The notes: generated by a model from the letters alone, not told the origin. 21,430 bases of DNA from Bacillota bacterium (GCA_023399355.1 JAEWQC010000238.1:1-21430); one strand, 5' to 3'; counted from the first letter of the stretch, positions 10,401-17,202 are shown. Program-made: numbers and translations.

Positions 10401-12191
10401 CAGTTCCTTCAGTACAGATCTTCTTTCCATATCATTCCCAAGGCTGCCCGTCATCCGGCCTGCAACACTGCCCATCCTTCTGATTTCGGCCTCTGTCACT
10501 ACAAACGCACCCTTTTCGCTTGTTACACTTTTCCCAACCTTATGCTCACCGTAATAAATGCCTTCTTTCTCACATGTCTGCAATTGACTGTTGATTAGTA
10601 AAGATAGCTTTCCGGCCAATTCGTGCAGACTGTCCGACAAGATCGCAAGCCTGAAGTCATAGTGTCCTCTTCCGGTACCTGCGGTAAAGCACATATCGCC
10701 GAGAGTTCCATCAATTCCACATTTCAGGCGCTGTAAATAGGCCTCTGTCAACTGTTTCAACGCATCTGTACTTTTTGCAGACAGTACAAATATCTGCACA
10801 GTTCCTTCATCAACGATGGGATCGGCCACAGGCGCTTCTTCCAATACAATATGGCAATTGGTGCCGCTTAATCCGAATGCACTTACTCCACACCTTCTTG
10901 GTGATATGTCGGCTGTCCAGTCCATAAGTTCACTATTTACATATACGGGGGAATCTTCAAAATCTATATTCCTGTTTGGTTTGCTGAAATGAATAGATGG
11001 AGGAATCTGCTTGTTCTTTAATGCCAATACAGCCTTGATCATTCCTGCAAGCCCGGCAGCGCTGTCAAGATGTCCCAGATTTGTTTTGACAGACCCTATG
11101 GCACAGAACTGCTTATTGTCGGTATATCTGGCAAATGCACGAGTAATTCCGTCAACTTCAATCGGATCTCCGAGCTTCGTACCCGTCCCGTGTGCTTCTA
11201 TATAGCGGATGGTTTGAGGATCGATATCCGCATCCCTCCATGCATTTTGAATTACACTTGCCTGTGAAAGCACATTGGGAGCCGTTATTCCCATGGAAGT
11301 GCCGTCCTGATTGACGGCGCTTCCCCGGATTACTGCATAAATGTTGTCCTTATCCTTAACGGCCTTTGGCAAAGGCTTTAAAACAACCGCCATAACCCCT
11401 TCACCCATGCAAGTCCCATCAGAGTCATCGTCAAAAGCCCTGCATACATAACTCCTGGACTCAATGCCCAGCATATTGTCATCCTCCAGAGGCAGCAAGC
11501 TCATTTTGACACTGCCGACAACCGCCATGCCGCAGTCACCGTTTCTGATGGCACAACAGGCAGTATGAATGGCGACAAGTGAAGACGAGCATGCTGTGTC
11601 AATCAGGATACTGGGACCCTTTAGATCAAGCACGTAGGATACTCTTCCGGGTATGATTGAAGCCATATTTCCGGGTATGGAGATTCCTATGGAAGAAGGA
11701 TCGGCATCCGCAATGAACCTCTGATACGCCAGATCGGATACAAATCCGCAGTATACAGCTGTGTTGCTGCCTTTCAATGCCTCTCCCCCATACCCGGCAT
11801 CTTCGATGGCATTCCATGCGATCTGCAGAAACATCCTTTGATTCGGGTCCATCAGGTTTGCCTCCGCGGGTGAGATATTAAAGAACCTGCAGTCAAACTC
11901 ATCCAATCTGTCAAGATACGACCCCTTTTTATATCTTATCCCGTCCGTACCTTTTCCTTTAAACCTGAGATAATTATCTGACTCATCCCTTCTTGCAGGA
12001 GGTAAGTCGGATATACAGTCCTTCCCTGCTTTTAAATTTTCCCAGAATTCGTTAATATCAGCTGCCATAGGTAATTTAGCCGAGATTCCAATGATCGCAA
12101 CTGCTCCGGTATTAGAACGGGCATCACTTACTTCGGCTATATCAGACTCATTTACCCCTTTTGCAAGTTCTTTAATATTGATGTTCAGCAT
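1404..12191 (-). CDS. Giant hybrid PKS/NRPS: KS-ACP-C-FkbH-VOC-VOC'-PCP-C-FkbH'-PCP-C, 3595 aa
   Basis: The ATG at 12191 follows AGGAG with a 6-nt gap. Domains by residue: ketosynthase about 28-455 with the full triad C201 (DTACSSS), H334 (EAHGTGT) and H374 (TNLGHLD). No acyltransferase follows, only a KS flanking linker ending near 640 (LPGYPFEKKRCW), as in trans-AT systems. Next is carrier 1 (S724, GGDS), then C1 about 785-1215 with HHIIADG at 911-917. FkbH1 spans about 1230-1762: an N-terminal FAPYNQVFQQLL region, HAD motif D1433-C-D-N-T, D1534-D1535, and a C-terminal acyltransferase-like part. VOC1 (about 1805-1932) has putative metal ligands H1808, E1855, H1879 and E1930; VOC2 (about 1965-2045) lacks them. 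Carrier 2 follows (S2136), then C2 with HHIIADG at 2315-2321. FkbH2 about 2635-3000 keeps D2835-C-D-N-T, but DD is replaced by G2936-V2937 and the C-terminal part is missing. Then carrier 3 (S3096) and C3 with HHIISDE (H3276, H3277), ending the protein. FkbH domains transfer a glyceryl unit from 1,3-bisphosphoglycerate to a carrier thiol. There is no adenylation, ketoreductase or thioesterase domain, so loading is inferred to be by FkbH1, and malonyl loading by a trans-acting AT. C1-FkbH1 and C2-FkbH2 look like a duplicated module. Confidence 0.95.
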   Translation of the reverse strand: MLNINIKELAKGVNESDIAEVSDARSNTGAVAIIGISAKLPMAADINEFWENLKAGKDCISDLPPARRDESDNYLRFKGKGTDGIRYKKGSYLDRLDEFDCRFFNISPAEANLMDPNQRMFLQIAWNAIEDAGYGGEALKGSNTAVYCGFVSDLAYQRFIADADPSSIGISIPGNMASIIPGRVSYVLDLKGPSILIDTACSSSLVAIHTACCAIRNGDCGMAVVGSVKMSLLPLEDDNMLGIESRSYVCRAFDDDSDGTCMGEGVMAVVLKPLPKAVKDKDNIYAVIRGSAVNQDGTSMGITAPNVLSQASVIQNAWRDADIDPQTIRYIEAHGTGTKLGDPIEVDGITRAFARYTDNKQFCAIGSVKTNLGHLDSAAGLAGMIKAVLALKNKQIPPSIHFSKPNRNIDFEDSPVYVNSELMDWTADISPRRCGVSAFGLSGTNCHIVLEEAPVADPIVDEGTVQIFVLSAKSTDALKQLTEAYLQRLKCGIDGTLGDMCFTAGTGRGHYDFRLAILSDSLHELAGKLSLLINSQLQTCEKEGIYYGEHKVGKSVTSEKGAFVVTEAEIRRMGSVAGRMTGSLGNDMERRSVLKELCGLYVKGADIDWNSLYNGSVPHRISLPGYPFEKKRCWIDIPTAGVTENSRDILLEKTADYGTVKAGEGLTAGETPAVYAARRKVMLGGRNNGTYGETEMLVAQIWGETLGFEALDVSDDFYSLGGDSIIAIKIANTLNQIGRKVKVSDILEYPEIQEFASFLDAGGKNIAGVPGKASQPMIPPLGKQDYYSLSAAQKGIFAVEQFGDIGTSYNMPVTVMIQGTIDRKRFESIFSKLITRHEALRTSFHTNGDEPVQVIREEFIFELGYLESDDARLDQVLDGLVKPFDLAKAPLFRVCLIKLSEDRHILFYDMHHIIADGVSQAILLQEFKILYHSGELSELTVQYKDYAAWHNSLLESDEVKKQEQFWLEQYAGDIPVLDMPLDYKRPEVQTFNGSSVEFTVDAEKTAGLKEVAARNKTTLNNVLLSAYALLLGLYGKQKKVIVGSLTAGRGNACLENVIGMFVNFIPVKLDIDYENTFDEYLGAAGDRISDAYRNQDLPFERIVGNVAGKLDRSRNPLFDTVFIFHNELKIEHSFEIEGLTFTSHELNMKTSKLDYKIDAYEDKNGGIRCVLEYNTSLFQEKSMRDFGQHFLLLLEKVVKEPGQAVGKLEILTVAQEHDLEEKRRLNGSRKKIINLAVSATFTSEPIEEYVAWWCGQFGMDARISFAPYNQVFQQLLDPGSLLAVNSGINLLLVRFEDWIRNDPSEESELYLKLGENFDRLLEILKAGQNSSTPLFAGIFPISGQRSLSTGMINYLKNMNRRWNQALDSFANNIYPIDFTGLDKLYGIQELFDEEKDRVGHLPFSDEFYAAMGTWIARRICAWGRAPFKVIVLDCDNTLWKGVCGEDGAMGVTVDSDFAALQTFLIEKTRSGMLLALCSKNNEQDVWEVFGKNPQMLLKKEHFVSWRINWQAKSENINSMAKELNLGLDSFIFMDDSPMECAQVMKECPSVLTIRLPEEAGRISAFLDHIWAFDVFRVTEEDRNRTEMYVTEKRRQELQDTRLSLEEFIRSLDLKISMYQMEDLQLGRVSQLTQRTNQFNLSTVRRTEEEIQSLLKDSCVKCWVIEVEDRFGDYGLTGVVITRDTDETVFLDTFLLSCRILGRGVENAILDCIGKYCGEKGVKCLQARFYPTPKNKPFRAFLDSAGWEAIEETKDYLLYQIETDRIPTCDSSIECRYKTSYRVGKLEEERKKHGGETTDKRKTGYPLDHIAIAVADIKKATEDFAQRGFHCGDTVRDPLQNSYLSMCTMQGHDTVELVAPVNAASPVSRMLKNGTGIPYHLCYRVEDLKGFLAGLSDSDIEYEIISEAKEAVLFSRSMVMFIQVKNLGLIELLECGNAASETAPAISPGSGSVSGAASDSRIKTSVLRTVTGDPDMPARFFRHMGYMQENSIPNTGEGIRSILFFKTGAGKIELVVPIDKAAPEYGFLQNNGPAPYKLYMEEVAYDKTEVTEDSWQVDGLDDTGLLHRNHLLPLKNHTAAMLLGLPVYQASGKKTAKAEYEAPGNETEEKLACVWRELLRLERIGIHDSFFELGGHSLKATTLISRISREFHVETSLTDIFRYPTIRQLAAYITASERKKCKQIDSVGQREYYPLSSAQKRIFLIHQSDSGVTSYNMPVAVRIHGNPDRGRMEEVFCKLISRHEVLRTSFRFVNGEPVQIVHDEVEFKLDEIQTDEDSLKDVINSLMKPFDLTSAPLLRACLISTGQSHILYVEMHHIIADGVSYAILIREFTSLYGGVEPAGLEIQYRDYAVWHNRLLESEEMKKQEEYWLDQFAGGIGILDMPLDFERPERQRYQGSTVGFEADAKLVSRIQETAAEMGITLNAVLLSLYAVLLGKYADQREITIGSVVAGRNHASLENVIGVFINYIPIRFELEEEALTAYIGKAARRIMEAYENQDYPYDRIVEALAGKLDPSRNPLFDTVFILHNEFDAVNDIQAGELRFSGYELNLNTSTLDFKVDAMLKEDGGLDFTLEYNTALFTKESMLEFGRHFSELLEQAVADFGQTPGNLGIFTEEEQRLLEGKRLLHSDCLRKVSLAVSATFTAEPVEEYIHWWGRQFGYDIEVRFAPYNQVFQQLLDQDSLVSTNEGVNMILVRFEDWVRNDSSELGEQILKLEETYERLMSLLRNWNSPTPCFIGIFPVSTHLSMNQGMTGYLNNMYRRLKQTLQSFGNHVRAIDFSGLDTLYDVHEIFDAKKDREGHLPFSDEFYAAMGTWIARGICALDRRPYKALVLDCDNTLWRGRCGGSKALGVVIDSNADLLQKILLEKMRSGMLIMLCSQSNEQVVWDVFAENPDMLLQKNQLANWRFNRQSTPENIKSMAEELHLSLENFIYMGVNSVESAQVMRECPSVLTITLPGEADRIQAALGHIWAFDEPFHTGSVQVPDTENGKAVQHPIRAGDVWEQVAVVGNSRCADAPDIRKYLQNGSALAIENNTSSRILKLPVVRISRKAVSKKSYRALSNRSEELLGEIWKELLSYERIGADDNFFELGGSSLKAITLVSRIFRESGAEVSIGDIFSHPTVSSLAELIDIRRGGEYHKIDAVEEKEYYPLSSAQKRLLLTSWMESGSTAYNETATVAVEGRPDSNKMEEVFRKLIGRHEALRTSFELVNDIPVQKINKEEDFRMCFMEAQEEALPNLFAEFIRPFDLGNAPLFRVCLVRICEDRFVIILDIHHIISDERSMAILISEFIQLYQGIELPQMRIQYKDFAQWQNQQREEGIIKRQEEYWIGKLSGKLPVLNLSYDFSRPSVRSFEGDVYEFGAGGAIFEKLLHLAKDTGTTLYMILLAAFNILLYKISGQEDIIIGSPILGRPHADLENIIGVFVNTLPLRNYPENQKTFSEFLLEVKESSLEAFDHQDCQLEDIVDKLKLQRSLNRNPLFDVVFSYHTDGGDSLQADGLKFTPYRINNKTSKFDLTLHVNERTDGIGFRFEYCTQLFRGETVLKMAENYMKAIETFLEDRYVKIAEMEPVRNCLKRERAISREIVFDFEEEQ

Positions 12192-12222
12192 GTTTTTCTC
12201 CTATTATTCATATACCATGGAT

Positions 12223-13047
12223 CTAAATGGATACCGGAACTTTATCAGCAGATATGCCGGCTTTTTTGCGGTTTTTATACAGGTAGCGATAGATGACTAA
12301 TATAACAACTGCTGCAACCACAATAACAGCTGTCAGCACACCATCCCCCAATCCGCTGATCCATCCCCAGATACCCGCTTTCCAGGATATCGCAATGACA
12401 TATATACTCGCTATTTGAAGTGTAATTGACGAAAAAAGAGAGTTGGTGCAAATATTCGCCATTGAATAGAAAAACGCAGCAACCGCCGCATACAAACCAA
12501 CGGCAGGATGAATCATGAAGATGTTGATCAACCCATAAACCGCCACCGATAGCAGCATGGCTTTATAAACCGAAACTCCGCCAAGGAACTCACTGTAAAT
12601 AACCCCCCTGAATATCATTTCCTCCCCTGCGTACATTACCGCCACAATAATCAGGAAAACAGGAAAGCTTCCGATACCGTTGAATTGGTAATCCAAAAAC
12701 ATTCTGTAAATTGGAAGTTTGTCCTGTATAAAACTGGTGTTGACCACACAACTCGTAATACAACCGAGTAATAGTCCTGCCGTCAATACCGCAAAAAAAG
12801 ATTTTGGCGCCAGCTTGTTCAAGAAAACAGCATCCCACAGGCTTTTCTTCCTGAATTTTAAAATCAGTCCGAATGCAGTCAAAGTAAACACAAATCCAAT
12901 TAAAGTTACAAGGTCATAATTTCTTTTGAGGAAAGCTCCCGGCAGCAATCCGCTGTTCCACCATAACCAACCTGCAATGTCCGATAATCCATATAAAAGA
13001 ATCAAATATAGAATTACAAAGCCCGCCATGCTGAGATATTTTTTCAT
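12223..13047 (-). CDS. CPBP-family intramembrane protease-like protein (EExxxR present)
   Basis: A 274-aa polytopic membrane protein of the CPBP (CAAX protease/bacteriocin-processing, Abi) family. The ATG at 13047 is chosen because MKKYL matches the start of the paralogue next door and GGAAGGGTGGGG lies just upstream; an in-frame TTG at 13065 is an alternative start. The family's first motif is intact: E142-E143-M-I-F-R147 in AGEEMIFRG. The second motif, usually FxxxH, reads YGLIN, so the histidine is replaced by Asn; a histidine does occur five residues later (FMIHP). Several hydrophobic helices and a basic C-terminus are visible. It sits 31 bp before the giant PKS/NRPS gene. CPBP proteins near peptide antibiotic genes often give self-immunity or process peptides, so a protective role is likely but unproven. 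Family assignment is fairly sure; catalytic activity is doubtful. Confidence 0.85.
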   Translation of the reverse strand: MKKYLSMAGFVILYLILLYGLSDIAGWLWWNSGLLPGAFLKRNYDLVTLIGFVFTLTAFGLILKFRKKSLWDAVFLNKLAPKSFFAVLTAGLLLGCITSCVVNTSFIQDKLPIYRMFLDYQFNGIGSFPVFLIIVAVMYAGEEMIFRGVIYSEFLGGVSVYKAMLLSVAVYGLINIFMIHPAVGLYAAVAAFFYSMANICTNSLFSSITLQIASIYVIAISWKAGIWGWISGLGDGVLTAVIVVAAVVILVIYRYLYKNRKKAGISADKVPVSI

Positions 13048-13121
13048 AATCCCCACCCTTCCCAAGGCTTACTTTTTCTTTCCTTCGTTCTCCATGTATT
13101 GCACTGTCTCAAAGGCTGCCT

Positions 13122-13925
13122 TTATGCGGCAGCGCTTTCACCGGCCATTTTTCTTTTAGCGGCTCCATTGAGCAGCACAATAAGTGCAGCGACTGCCAGA
13201 ATACTGAATATTAGAAGGAACACAGAGCTCTGGGCTGTGAAAATGCCCTTTACAGCAGTTCTGTCGATGATCACAAGGCCGGTGGTACAGAATACCTGCG
13301 AAAGGATTGAAGAAAATATTGACCTTCCGATGTAGAAAACAATACCGAATGCAAGCTGGCCTAAAAATGCATAGATGATAACAGAAACAGGGTTCTGGAA
13401 ATACATCAGTTCTGCGGCATAGAACATTGCCTGAATCACCATCGCGACCGCCAGAGGAAGATTCTTCCTCATTTCATTAAATGCAAGCCCTCTGAAACAA
13501 AACTCTTTATAGATGTTGTTAATAATGGCTGTAAACAGCACAAGGAAAACGTTACCGCCAATAATCCAGCTGATGGAACCTGCAATGGGTGCAACACTGT
13601 CTTTTATCGCTGCAATGTTTGTGACGGAGTTCGTGACCATTGCCAGTATCAAGCCTATCGCGACACTAAGGAGAGCATTTGACAGGGTGATCTTTTTACA
13701 ATTTGCAAATTGTAACGGTTTCTCCTTCCTGATATATTTGGCGAGTAAAAACAATGCAACAATCGATATGGGATCTGTAATCATAAACATGGAAGTAGGT
13801 GTGATTTTCCTCATTTCATCTATCGGTGCGATACCGGTGATGATTTTAATGACCAAAACATTCAGAACTAATGGTAATACAATATATGCAATAACAAAGG
13901 CCGTCATTTTCAAATACTTTTTCAT
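13122..13925 (-). CDS. CPBP-like membrane protein with degenerate active site
   Basis: A 267-aa hydrophobic protein starting at the ATG at 13925, preceded by TAGGAG with an 8-nt gap. Its start (MKKYLKMTAFVIAYIVLPL) resembles that of the downstream CPBP protein (MKKYLSMAGFVILYLILLY), which suggests tandem duplication. The region equivalent to EExxxR reads K140-E141-F-C-F-R145, so the first catalytic glutamate is a lysine. The FxxxH position reads FYAAE, so the histidine is lost. About seven hydrophobic segments can be seen. In CPBP proteins these residues form the protease centre, so this copy is probably inactive as a protease and may act as a binding or immunity factor, perhaps as a heteromer with its neighbour. 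It lies 108 bp after the serine hydrolase gene. The family call rests on overall pattern and paralogy. Confidence 0.78.
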   Translation of the reverse strand: MKKYLKMTAFVIAYIVLPLVLNVLVIKIITGIAPIDEMRKITPTSMFMITDPISIVALFLLAKYIRKEKPLQFANCKKITLSNALLSVAIGLILAMVTNSVTNIAAIKDSVAPIAGSISWIIGGNVFLVLFTAIINNIYKEFCFRGLAFNEMRKNLPLAVAMVIQAMFYAAELMYFQNPVSVIIYAFLGQLAFGIVFYIGRSIFSSILSQVFCTTGLVIIDRTAVKGIFTAQSSVFLLIFSILAVAALIVLLNGAAKRKMAGESAAA

Positions 13926-13960
13926 AAACTCATCTCCTAAAATTATATTGGTTTCTTATG

Positions 13961-14021
13961 CAACCTTCCCGCCGGGGCGCGAAATACCTTGGTAAGCCGG
14001 GGTGAGAAAGTTGTATTTTTT
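13961..14021. other. Imperfect hairpin between serine hydrolase and CPBP genes
   Basis: CAACCTTC at 13961-13968 can pair with GAAAGTTG at 14006-14013 (one wobble on the minus-strand transcript), with GC-rich CCGGGG/CCCCGG sequence between them. A run of six T (plus strand) follows at about 14016-14021. Read on the plus strand this looks like a terminator, but no plus-strand gene is supported. On the minus strand no U-run follows the stem, so it would be a weak terminator, attenuator or processing site. Low confidence. Confidence 0.25.
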
Positions 14022-14033
14022 ACTTCCTGGCGT

Positions 14034-15578
14034 CTATGCCTTGAAGACTTCCAGCTGCCGCAGATCATCCGCCGTCTTCCCTTCGATGGCGAACAAGCCG
14101 CCTGCAGACAGGAAAATACCCCACAGGACAGCTGTAACTGTCACCCACAAAAATCCCGAAGGCATGAATGATGCAAAAGTCCATCCGTGATACACCGCAC
14201 CGGTATAAAAGAGAAACAACCAAAACATCGTTAGTAATAAGGGCAACAGGCACTTTGCAAGTACCCTTATCCTGTCCTTTCCCGATTTTAACCCGGCAGA
14301 TAAAATAAAGAACTTCCTCTTATTACGCACCTCTTTGAAAAATTTCCAGATGTTCGCAGCCAATAGCAGGAACGCTATCAAAGCCGCAGTTCTTACCAAT
14401 ACTCTCAGCAAAACAACCTTGGTGCGGAAATCCGGATAATACCCCGTTTCCCATTTTGTCCAAAGACTCACCAAATCCCTGTGCAGATTTTCACCGTTTT
14501 CACTATTGGTAAGCACTATCAGACCATCCCCCCTCTCCGGTAAAAATGCGAACTGCGACCGCCATCCTCTGTTTGATCCTCCGTGATAAACCAGCCTCGT
14601 ACCGTCCGGCAGCTCTTTGATGATATATCCAAAGCCATAATCCTCATCGATGGGCGTGAGCATTAAAGCAAGAGATTCGGGGCTTAAAATTCCGTTTTCT
14701 TCACTATTCTTATTTAGTACAGCCAAATTGCCTTCAATAAACCGCGAAAAGTCAGAGACGTTTGTGTATAATCCGGCTGCTGCCTGCTCGGTAAAAAGGT
14801 AATTGGGCAAATTACCGCCAAGGGTGCCATATGCTTTGGATAAATTCACCTGGAGTTTCCGATTCCACTCAAATGAGCTGTCTTTCATCCCCAACGGCTT
14901 AAGTACCGCCTCTTCCATATATCCTGCAAATGACTTGCCGGTCACTTCCTCAATAATCAATTGGGCAAGCGCATATCCGCCTCCGGAATACTTATATTTG
15001 AGCCCGGGTTTTCTTGTCAGGTGAACCCCGCCGGTACCCTTGACTTCACCGGAGAGTGACTGCTCCAGCGTCGGGAGTTTCTGTCCCGGAGGATAACCTG
15101 CGTATGAACCTGGTGAGAGTCCTGCGGTATGGCTCAGTATTCTCCTGAGCGTTATGCCGTTATTATCAAAATGGGATTGCGGAAGCTTCCACCGGGTCAG
15201 GTATTTCATCACAGGGGTATCCAGATTCAGTTTTCCCTCTTCAACAAGCCGCATGATTCCCCATGCCGTAAACGTCTTGGAATTCGACGCCACTTGAAAA
15301 ACCGTGTTCTTGTTTATCTTTATCTTTTTTTCCCGATCAGCCCAGCCGTAGCCTTTTAAAAAATCCGTTTTCCCATTTCTGATGATGCCTGCAGCTATCC
15401 CCGGAACATTATATTTTTTCATAAGTGCAGGTACCATTTTATCGAGCTTCGACTTGAATTCTTCATAACTGATCTTCGGGTCGACCTTTATTGTTTGAGT
15501 TTCAAAAAACCAGTTGACCGCCAGCAGACCTATGCTTACTGCGATAGATATACCCCATAGCAGGGCCTTTCTTTTCAT
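14034..15578 (-). CDS. Membrane-anchored S12 / class C beta-lactamase-like serine hydrolase with three C-terminal helices (ClbP/ZmaM-like layout)
   Basis: A 514-aa protein whose ATG at 15578 follows a strong AGGAGGTGA site and overlaps the MFS stop by 4 bp (ATGA), so the two are translationally coupled. Residues 1-25 form a basic-hydrophobic signal or anchor. The beta-lactamase/PBP-like domain (about 45-375) has SxxK at S98-N-S-K101, the tyrosine motif Y197-S-G199 (YxN in most members) and H332-G-G as the third box. Three hydrophobic segments follow at about 387-412, 438-460 and 474-498. Signal, S12 domain and three C-terminal helices is the arrangement of ClbP, the periplasmic peptidase that removes the N-acyl-D-Asn prodrug group from precolibactin; ZmaM (zwittermicin) and XcnG (xenocoumacin) act alike. 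I infer a prodrug-cleaving or self-resistance role for this cluster's product, facing the outside of the cell. Many Bacillota also carry unrelated serine hydrolases with C-terminal helices (esterases, D-aminopeptidases), so the family call is strong but the substrate is a hypothesis. Confidence 0.9.
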   Translation of the reverse strand: MKRKALLWGISIAVSIGLLAVNWFFETQTIKVDPKISYEEFKSKLDKMVPALMKKYNVPGIAAGIIRNGKTDFLKGYGWADREKKIKINKNTVFQVASNSKTFTAWGIMRLVEEGKLNLDTPVMKYLTRWKLPQSHFDNNGITLRRILSHTAGLSPGSYAGYPPGQKLPTLEQSLSGEVKGTGGVHLTRKPGLKYKYSGGGYALAQLIIEEVTGKSFAGYMEEAVLKPLGMKDSSFEWNRKLQVNLSKAYGTLGGNLPNYLFTEQAAAGLYTNVSDFSRFIEGNLAVLNKNSEENGILSPESLALMLTPIDEDYGFGYIIKELPDGTRLVYHGGSNRGWRSQFAFLPERGDGLIVLTNSENGENLHRDLVSLWTKWETGYYPDFRTKVVLLRVLVRTAALIAFLLLAANIWKFFKEVRNKRKFFILSAGLKSGKDRIRVLAKCLLPLLLTMFWLFLFYTGAVYHGWTFASFMPSGFLWVTVTAVLWGIFLSAGGLFAIEGKTADDLRQLEVFKA

Positions 15579-16885
15579 GCTGCCATCACCTCCTGATTAT
15601 CCTGCTGCTGCAAAAATTCCACATAATACTTGCTTCTGTTTGCAAGTACCCCCAAAACAAGCATCAATACTCCAGAAAAGAAAGTCACATAGGTCCATTT
15701 GACACTTTCCAGTAAAATCCCGTATAACCACATGCCAATCGGACTGGATATGTACAGGGATGTTGAAAATACGCCAATAATTCGAGCTCTCATATTATCA
15801 GGAATTTTCAACTGGAAATATGTGACCACCGGGATGTTTTGAGCTGTATTCATCGCTCCATACAGGATCAGCAGGATACTGAATATCACAACGATATACC
15901 ACTTGCTGCCATCTTTAAAAATAGGCAGAACCGGGAATATCCATGCCATGATCAATACTGCCTGGGCTTTGAAAAGAGTGAAAAATTTTCTCATCAGCAT
16001 TTTATACATCTGCTTTTTTATGGATATCGCCAAAGCGGCAAGAATAACTCCTGTTGCTCCTGCCGCCTGTATGACGGACAACTGGAATCCTGTAACCTTG
16101 ATCTGGTTGTAGCTCACATAACGCAATACGACAAACATCAGCGGATTATAGATGAAATTGATGACCGCAGCAAATAGGAAGAAGAATGCCAGCACTTTGT
16201 ATTTTGCAAGGTAAGCAAATGTGATCTTCATATCCGAGAAATAACTGTTCCTGCCTTCTGTACTGCACACTGGTGTAATGTAGACATACACCAGGAATAT
16301 CTCCGCCAGACCGGCCAGTATTAAAGCAATCCCGTTAAGCAGGAACAGCATGTCCAGGCCTAACGCCTTATATGCGATTGCGCCGAGAATCGGGCCGATA
16401 ATACTAATAGATGCACTTAACGCTTGCATTGTTGAATTCACCCTTGCCACGTTATCTTTATCTACAAATTCCGGAATGGACGAACTGATAGCAAGATTGA
16501 ATACCGACTGAACAAGGCTCAGGGATACGGAATAAACTACAAAAAGCAGAATGCTTTGCGGGTTTGCTCTGAATAAAGCCAAAAACAGGAGTACCATTAT
16601 CCCGCTAAAAATATCCGCAGCGACCATCACCTGTTTTTTATTGCTTCTGTCAATAAATACCGAAGCAAAGAGATTCACCAGCACACCCGGCAGAATGGAC
16701 AGACTGAAAATCAAGGAGAAGACAGCCGCTGAACCAGTCAGATCAAGTACATACAAGCTCATCCCAAAACCAAAGATTGATGAGCCCAGCCCTGAAGCCG
16801 CCCTTCCAAAGCTAAGCAGTATAAAATTTTTCATGAATTTGTTTTGCATTGGGTTTGTTTTTGTTTCTGCCTCTATAACCTGCAT
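15575..16885 (-). CDS. MFS efflux transporter
   Basis: A 436-aa polytopic protein of the major facilitator superfamily, in the branch of drug and macrolide exporters (MFS_3-like). The ATG at 16885 follows TGAGGTG with a short gap. About 12 hydrophobic helices are visible; the loop after helix 2 carries FIDRSNKKQVM, the usual MFS motif A position, and ISIIGPILGAIAYKALG fits helix 5. A central charged loop is visible near NSYFSDMKITFAYLAKYK. It overlaps the ClbP-like serine hydrolase gene by 4 bp and follows the 373-bp repeat-bearing gap, so it is probably the first gene of a transcript running through the hydrolase and perhaps on to the CPBP and PKS/NRPS genes. Likely role: export of the NRPS/PKS product or its acylated precursor. 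The substrate is not known. Confidence 0.92.
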   Translation of the reverse strand: MQVIEAETKTNPMQNKFMKNFILLSFGRAASGLGSSIFGFGMSLYVLDLTGSAAVFSLIFSLSILPGVLVNLFASVFIDRSNKKQVMVAADIFSGIMVLLFLALFRANPQSILLFVVYSVSLSLVQSVFNLAISSSIPEFVDKDNVARVNSTMQALSASISIIGPILGAIAYKALGLDMLFLLNGIALILAGLAEIFLVYVYITPVCSTEGRNSYFSDMKITFAYLAKYKVLAFFFLFAAVINFIYNPLMFVVLRYVSYNQIKVTGFQLSVIQAAGATGVILAALAISIKKQMYKMLMRKFFTLFKAQAVLIMAWIFPVLPIFKDGSKWYIVVIFSILLILYGAMNTAQNIPVVTYFQLKIPDNMRARIIGVFSTSLYISSPIGMWLYGILLESVKWTYVTFFSGVLMLVLGVLANRSKYYVEFLQQQDNQEVMAA

Positions 16886-16987
16886 TATTTCACCTCACCC
16901 CATTTCATTTCTTTCAAGCCAAATCTGTTGCAAAGCCATACTTCCTTATGCACCTGTGCTCCCGCACAACCATGCACACACACATCT

Positions 16988-17015
16988 GAATTCCAATACT
17001 GCTACAGGAGTCGGA
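16988..17015. repeat. Flanking imperfect direct repeat, left copy
   Basis: This 28-bp segment matches 17223-17250 at 22 of 28 positions, sharing GAATT, CTGC and ACAGGAGTC in the same spacing. The two copies bracket the 10-11-bp array in direct orientation. They may be remnants of an insertion or duplication event, or paired regulatory sites. Confidence 0.6.
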
Positions 17016-17023
17016 GGGAACAG

Positions 17024-17202
17024 TAGGTTTCCTTAGGCTTCTCTGGGTTTCCTTGGGTTTCCCCCTGGGTTTCTCTAGGTTTCATTAAGTTTCCCTGGGC
17101 TTCTCTGGGCTTTCTTAGGCTTCCTTAGGCTTCCCTGGGCTTTCTTTAGGCTTCCCTGGGCTTCCCTGGGCTTTCTTAGGCTTCCCTGGGCTTCCTAGTT
17201 CT
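17024..17202. repeat. Imperfect 10-11-bp tandem repeat array (minisatellite)
   Basis: About 17 consecutive variants of a 10-11-bp unit. In plus-strand orientation the main forms are CTTCCCTGGG and CTTTCTTAGG, with GGTTTCCTTGG-like variants at the low-coordinate end. Unit length varies between 9 and 12, so it could not be a conserved coding repeat. The array lies between the CapA-like gene and the MFS transporter, upstream of the latter in transcription. Confidence 0.85.

Noticed and set aside
1404..12191. Possible frameshift or assembly error splitting the giant gene
   Set aside because: The frame is open for 3595 codons with domains in sensible order; the missing part of FkbH2 is a clean in-frame loss leading straight into a linker and carrier 3.
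13961..14021. Strong intrinsic terminator
   Set aside because: The T-run follows the stem only on the plus strand, where no gene is supported; it is listed only as a weak hairpin.
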